DNA from: Sulfurimonas sp.
GTDB lineage: Bacteria; Campylobacterota; Campylobacteria; Campylobacterales; Sulfurimonadaceae
Reading direction: 5' to 3'
DNA: 6,140 nucleotides
NCBI GenBank assembly: GCA_015487435.1
Contig: WFPU01000184.1
Span: forward strand, 1-6,140
Shown: in pieces, positions 4,973 through 6,140 of the stretch
Position numbering within the stretch: the stretch's first letter is position 1
Layout of the letters: each line of letters starts with the position of its first letter
Translations under genes and position numbers: made by a program
The notes under the pieces: generated by a model
The model's input: only the letters and a program-made list of their open reading frames with translations
Database searches by the model: none
What the model was told of the DNA's origin: nothing

Positions 4973-6140
4973 TTATTTTTTTCCATTTTTTTCATAGTTA
5001 CCTTACAAAGTGCATGCTTTAAATATTTAGAATTATCTTTATCGAACCACATCACTACATTATCAATTACAATATCGTTAAACATAAACCCATTATTAAG
5101 TTTTTGATTTATTATATCTTGAAATAATTTTGAAAATGTTCCTATAACTCTAGAATTAAGAATAACACATAAATTATTAAAGTTATTTTTTTTATCTACC
5201 ATAACTTTATATCCAGACATAATACTATTGTTTTGAGCATACTTTTCAACATCAAATCCAAGTGAAATATCTTGCAAACTCATTATATGCGTAAAAATTT
5301 TATTTTCATTGGTATATAAACTATTATCTATCAAGTACTCTACATAATCTTTTTTAGAAATTATATCATTTCCATATCTCAATATACAAAGCTCTTCTTT
5401 AGCTCTAGTCATACCTACATAATATAGTCTTTTTTTACTATCATCATTTGGATTGTCTTTTACAAGTAAATATACTTTATCAAATTCCATTCCTTTTGAT
5501 TTATGTATGGTTGAAACTACTATATCACTGCTATAGTTTTCAAAATCTTCTAATTTTATTTCTTGTAAATATGATATCCATTGTGAGATATAGTATTCAT
5601 CACTTTCACTTAAAAATTTATCAACTATTTTATATAAAAGTTTTATATTTAAAGAATCTTTATATCGTGTTTCTATTATTTTTAATGCTTCTTCAAAATA
5701 ATTTTCTTTATAAATTGTTTCATCTAAAATGTAGCTATTTAAAACCTTGTCAAATTCAAATAATTCTATGATATTTTTTAATTCAAATTTTTTTCTATCT
5801 ATAATAAATTTGGCTTTTATTTTGTTTTCTTGCAAAAGGGAATAAATTTGCATAACTTCATCATTTGTAGATGCAAGTATTGCAATATTTTTCGTTTTAC
5901 TATCTTGCTTTATTAATTCTACTGTAGGGTTTACTAAATTATTTGTTGATGAAAAACTATATATTGATACAAGCCCATCTTTTTTAGAACCTGAATATAA
6001 ATCTTTTTCTTTATATCTTTGCTCTATATTTTTTATAAATTCATTTGAATATCTAACGATACTTTTATCACTACGAAAATTAGATAAAAGTTCATATTTT
6101 TTAAACATCATTTTATTTGTATCTTCGTCTTTAGAAAACT
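4954..6140 (-). CDS. C-terminal part of a superfamily 1 (UvrD-like, probably RecQ/UvrD fusion) DNA helicase
   Basis: The frame stays open to the right edge: nine further codons precede the Met-Met at 6111-6106, so that methionine is not the true start. Numbering from it, KKYELLSNFRS (4-14) is SF1 helicase motif IV, STIHKSKGMEFDKVYLL (200-216) is motif V with the UvrD-C2 signature, and RLYYVGMTRAKEEL (228-241) is motif VI with its ATP-contacting arginine (Arg236). Walker A, Walker B and motif III must lie upstream. After motif VI, about 140 residues (250-385) contain THIMSLQDISLGF (274-286) and a stretch with GTFSKLFQDII (324-334) and VMWF (353-356). As I recall it, this tail pattern is typical of very long proteins with a RecQ helicase at the N-terminus and a UvrD domain at the C-terminus. 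GC is notably low here, near 17% in 5601-5800. The stop lies 19 bases inside the next gene. Confidence 0.85.
   Translation of the reverse strand, partial: FSKDEDTNKMMFKKYELLSNFRSDKSIVRYSNEFIKNIEQRYKEKDLYSGSKKDGLVSIYSFSSTNNLVNPTVELIKQDSKTKNIAILASTNDEVMQIYSLLQENKIKAKFIIDRKKFELKNIIELFEFDKVLNSYILDETIYKENYFEEALKIIETRYKDSLNIKLLYKIVDKFLSESDEYYISQWISYLQEIKLEDFENYSSDIVVSTIHKSKGMEFDKVYLLVKDNPNDDSKKRLYYVGMTRAKEELCILRYGNDIISKKDYVEYLIDNSLYTNENKIFTHIMSLQDISLGFDVEKYAQNNSIMSGYKVMVDKKNNFNNLCVILNSRVIGTFSKLFQDIINQKLNNGFMFNDIVIDNVVMWFDKDNSKYLKHALCKVTMKKMEKNKCCKQN

Noticed and set aside
5448..5771. A 107-codon open frame on the plus strand opposite the helicase
   Set aside because: It lies wholly antisense to a helicase with clear motifs V and VI. 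Its product is a low-complexity Leu/Ile/Tyr/Phe string as expected from the reverse of AT-rich coding DNA, and there is no convincing ribosome site.
6106..6111. Methionines here as the true helicase start
   Set aside because: The frame is open upstream to the window edge, and motif IV follows within about ten residues, so the ATP-binding motifs must lie further upstream.
1..6140. tRNA or rRNA genes, CRISPR arrays, insertion sequences and attachment sites
   Set aside because: No cloverleaf-like segment, spaced repeats, transposase motifs or terminal inverted repeats were seen. Practically every base is accounted for by coding frames.

Overview
The window reads as AT-rich chromosomal DNA from a Campylobacterota (epsilonproteobacterial) genome, most likely a Sulfurimonas-like or related free-living lineage. 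The evidence is the low GC, the style of the class A penicillin-binding protein and Maf sequences, and the tightly overlapped gene packing. The genus is an inference; no marker gene fixes it.

Almost all of the window (positions 57 to 6140) is one head-to-tail run of six genes on the minus strand. In transcription order it holds: the C-terminal part of a large superfamily 1 helicase, probably a RecQ/UvrD-type fusion cut by the right edge; a small divergent uracil-DNA-glycosylase-superfamily protein; Maf nucleotide pyrophosphatase; a BioF-type PLP-dependent 2-oxoamine synthase; a stand-alone ABC ATPase of the peptide/nickel type; and a complete bifunctional class A penicillin-binding protein (PBP1A type). 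All five junctions overlap (19, 4, 1, 4 and 4 bases), so the genes are very probably co-transcribed and translationally coupled. The promoter must lie beyond the right edge. No intergenic stretch exceeds 60 bases, and I see no RNA gene, CRISPR array, insertion sequence or attachment site.

At the left edge, positions 1 to 68 on the plus strand encode the last 21 residues of another protein. They resemble the C-terminus of 2-isopropylmalate synthase (LeuA). This gene converges on the PBP gene and overlaps its 3' end by 12 bases.

Functionally, maf, bioF, the ABC ATPase and the PBP look like an ordinary housekeeping cluster (nucleotide-pool or cell-division control, biotin synthesis, transport, peptidoglycan synthesis). 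The helicase and the glycosylase-like gene form a distinct DNA-processing pair, and the helicase in particular is visibly poorer in GC than the genes downstream. The most interesting reading is that this pair is an accessory DNA-repair or genome-defence module inserted in front of, and coupled to, the housekeeping operon. The window does not prove that.
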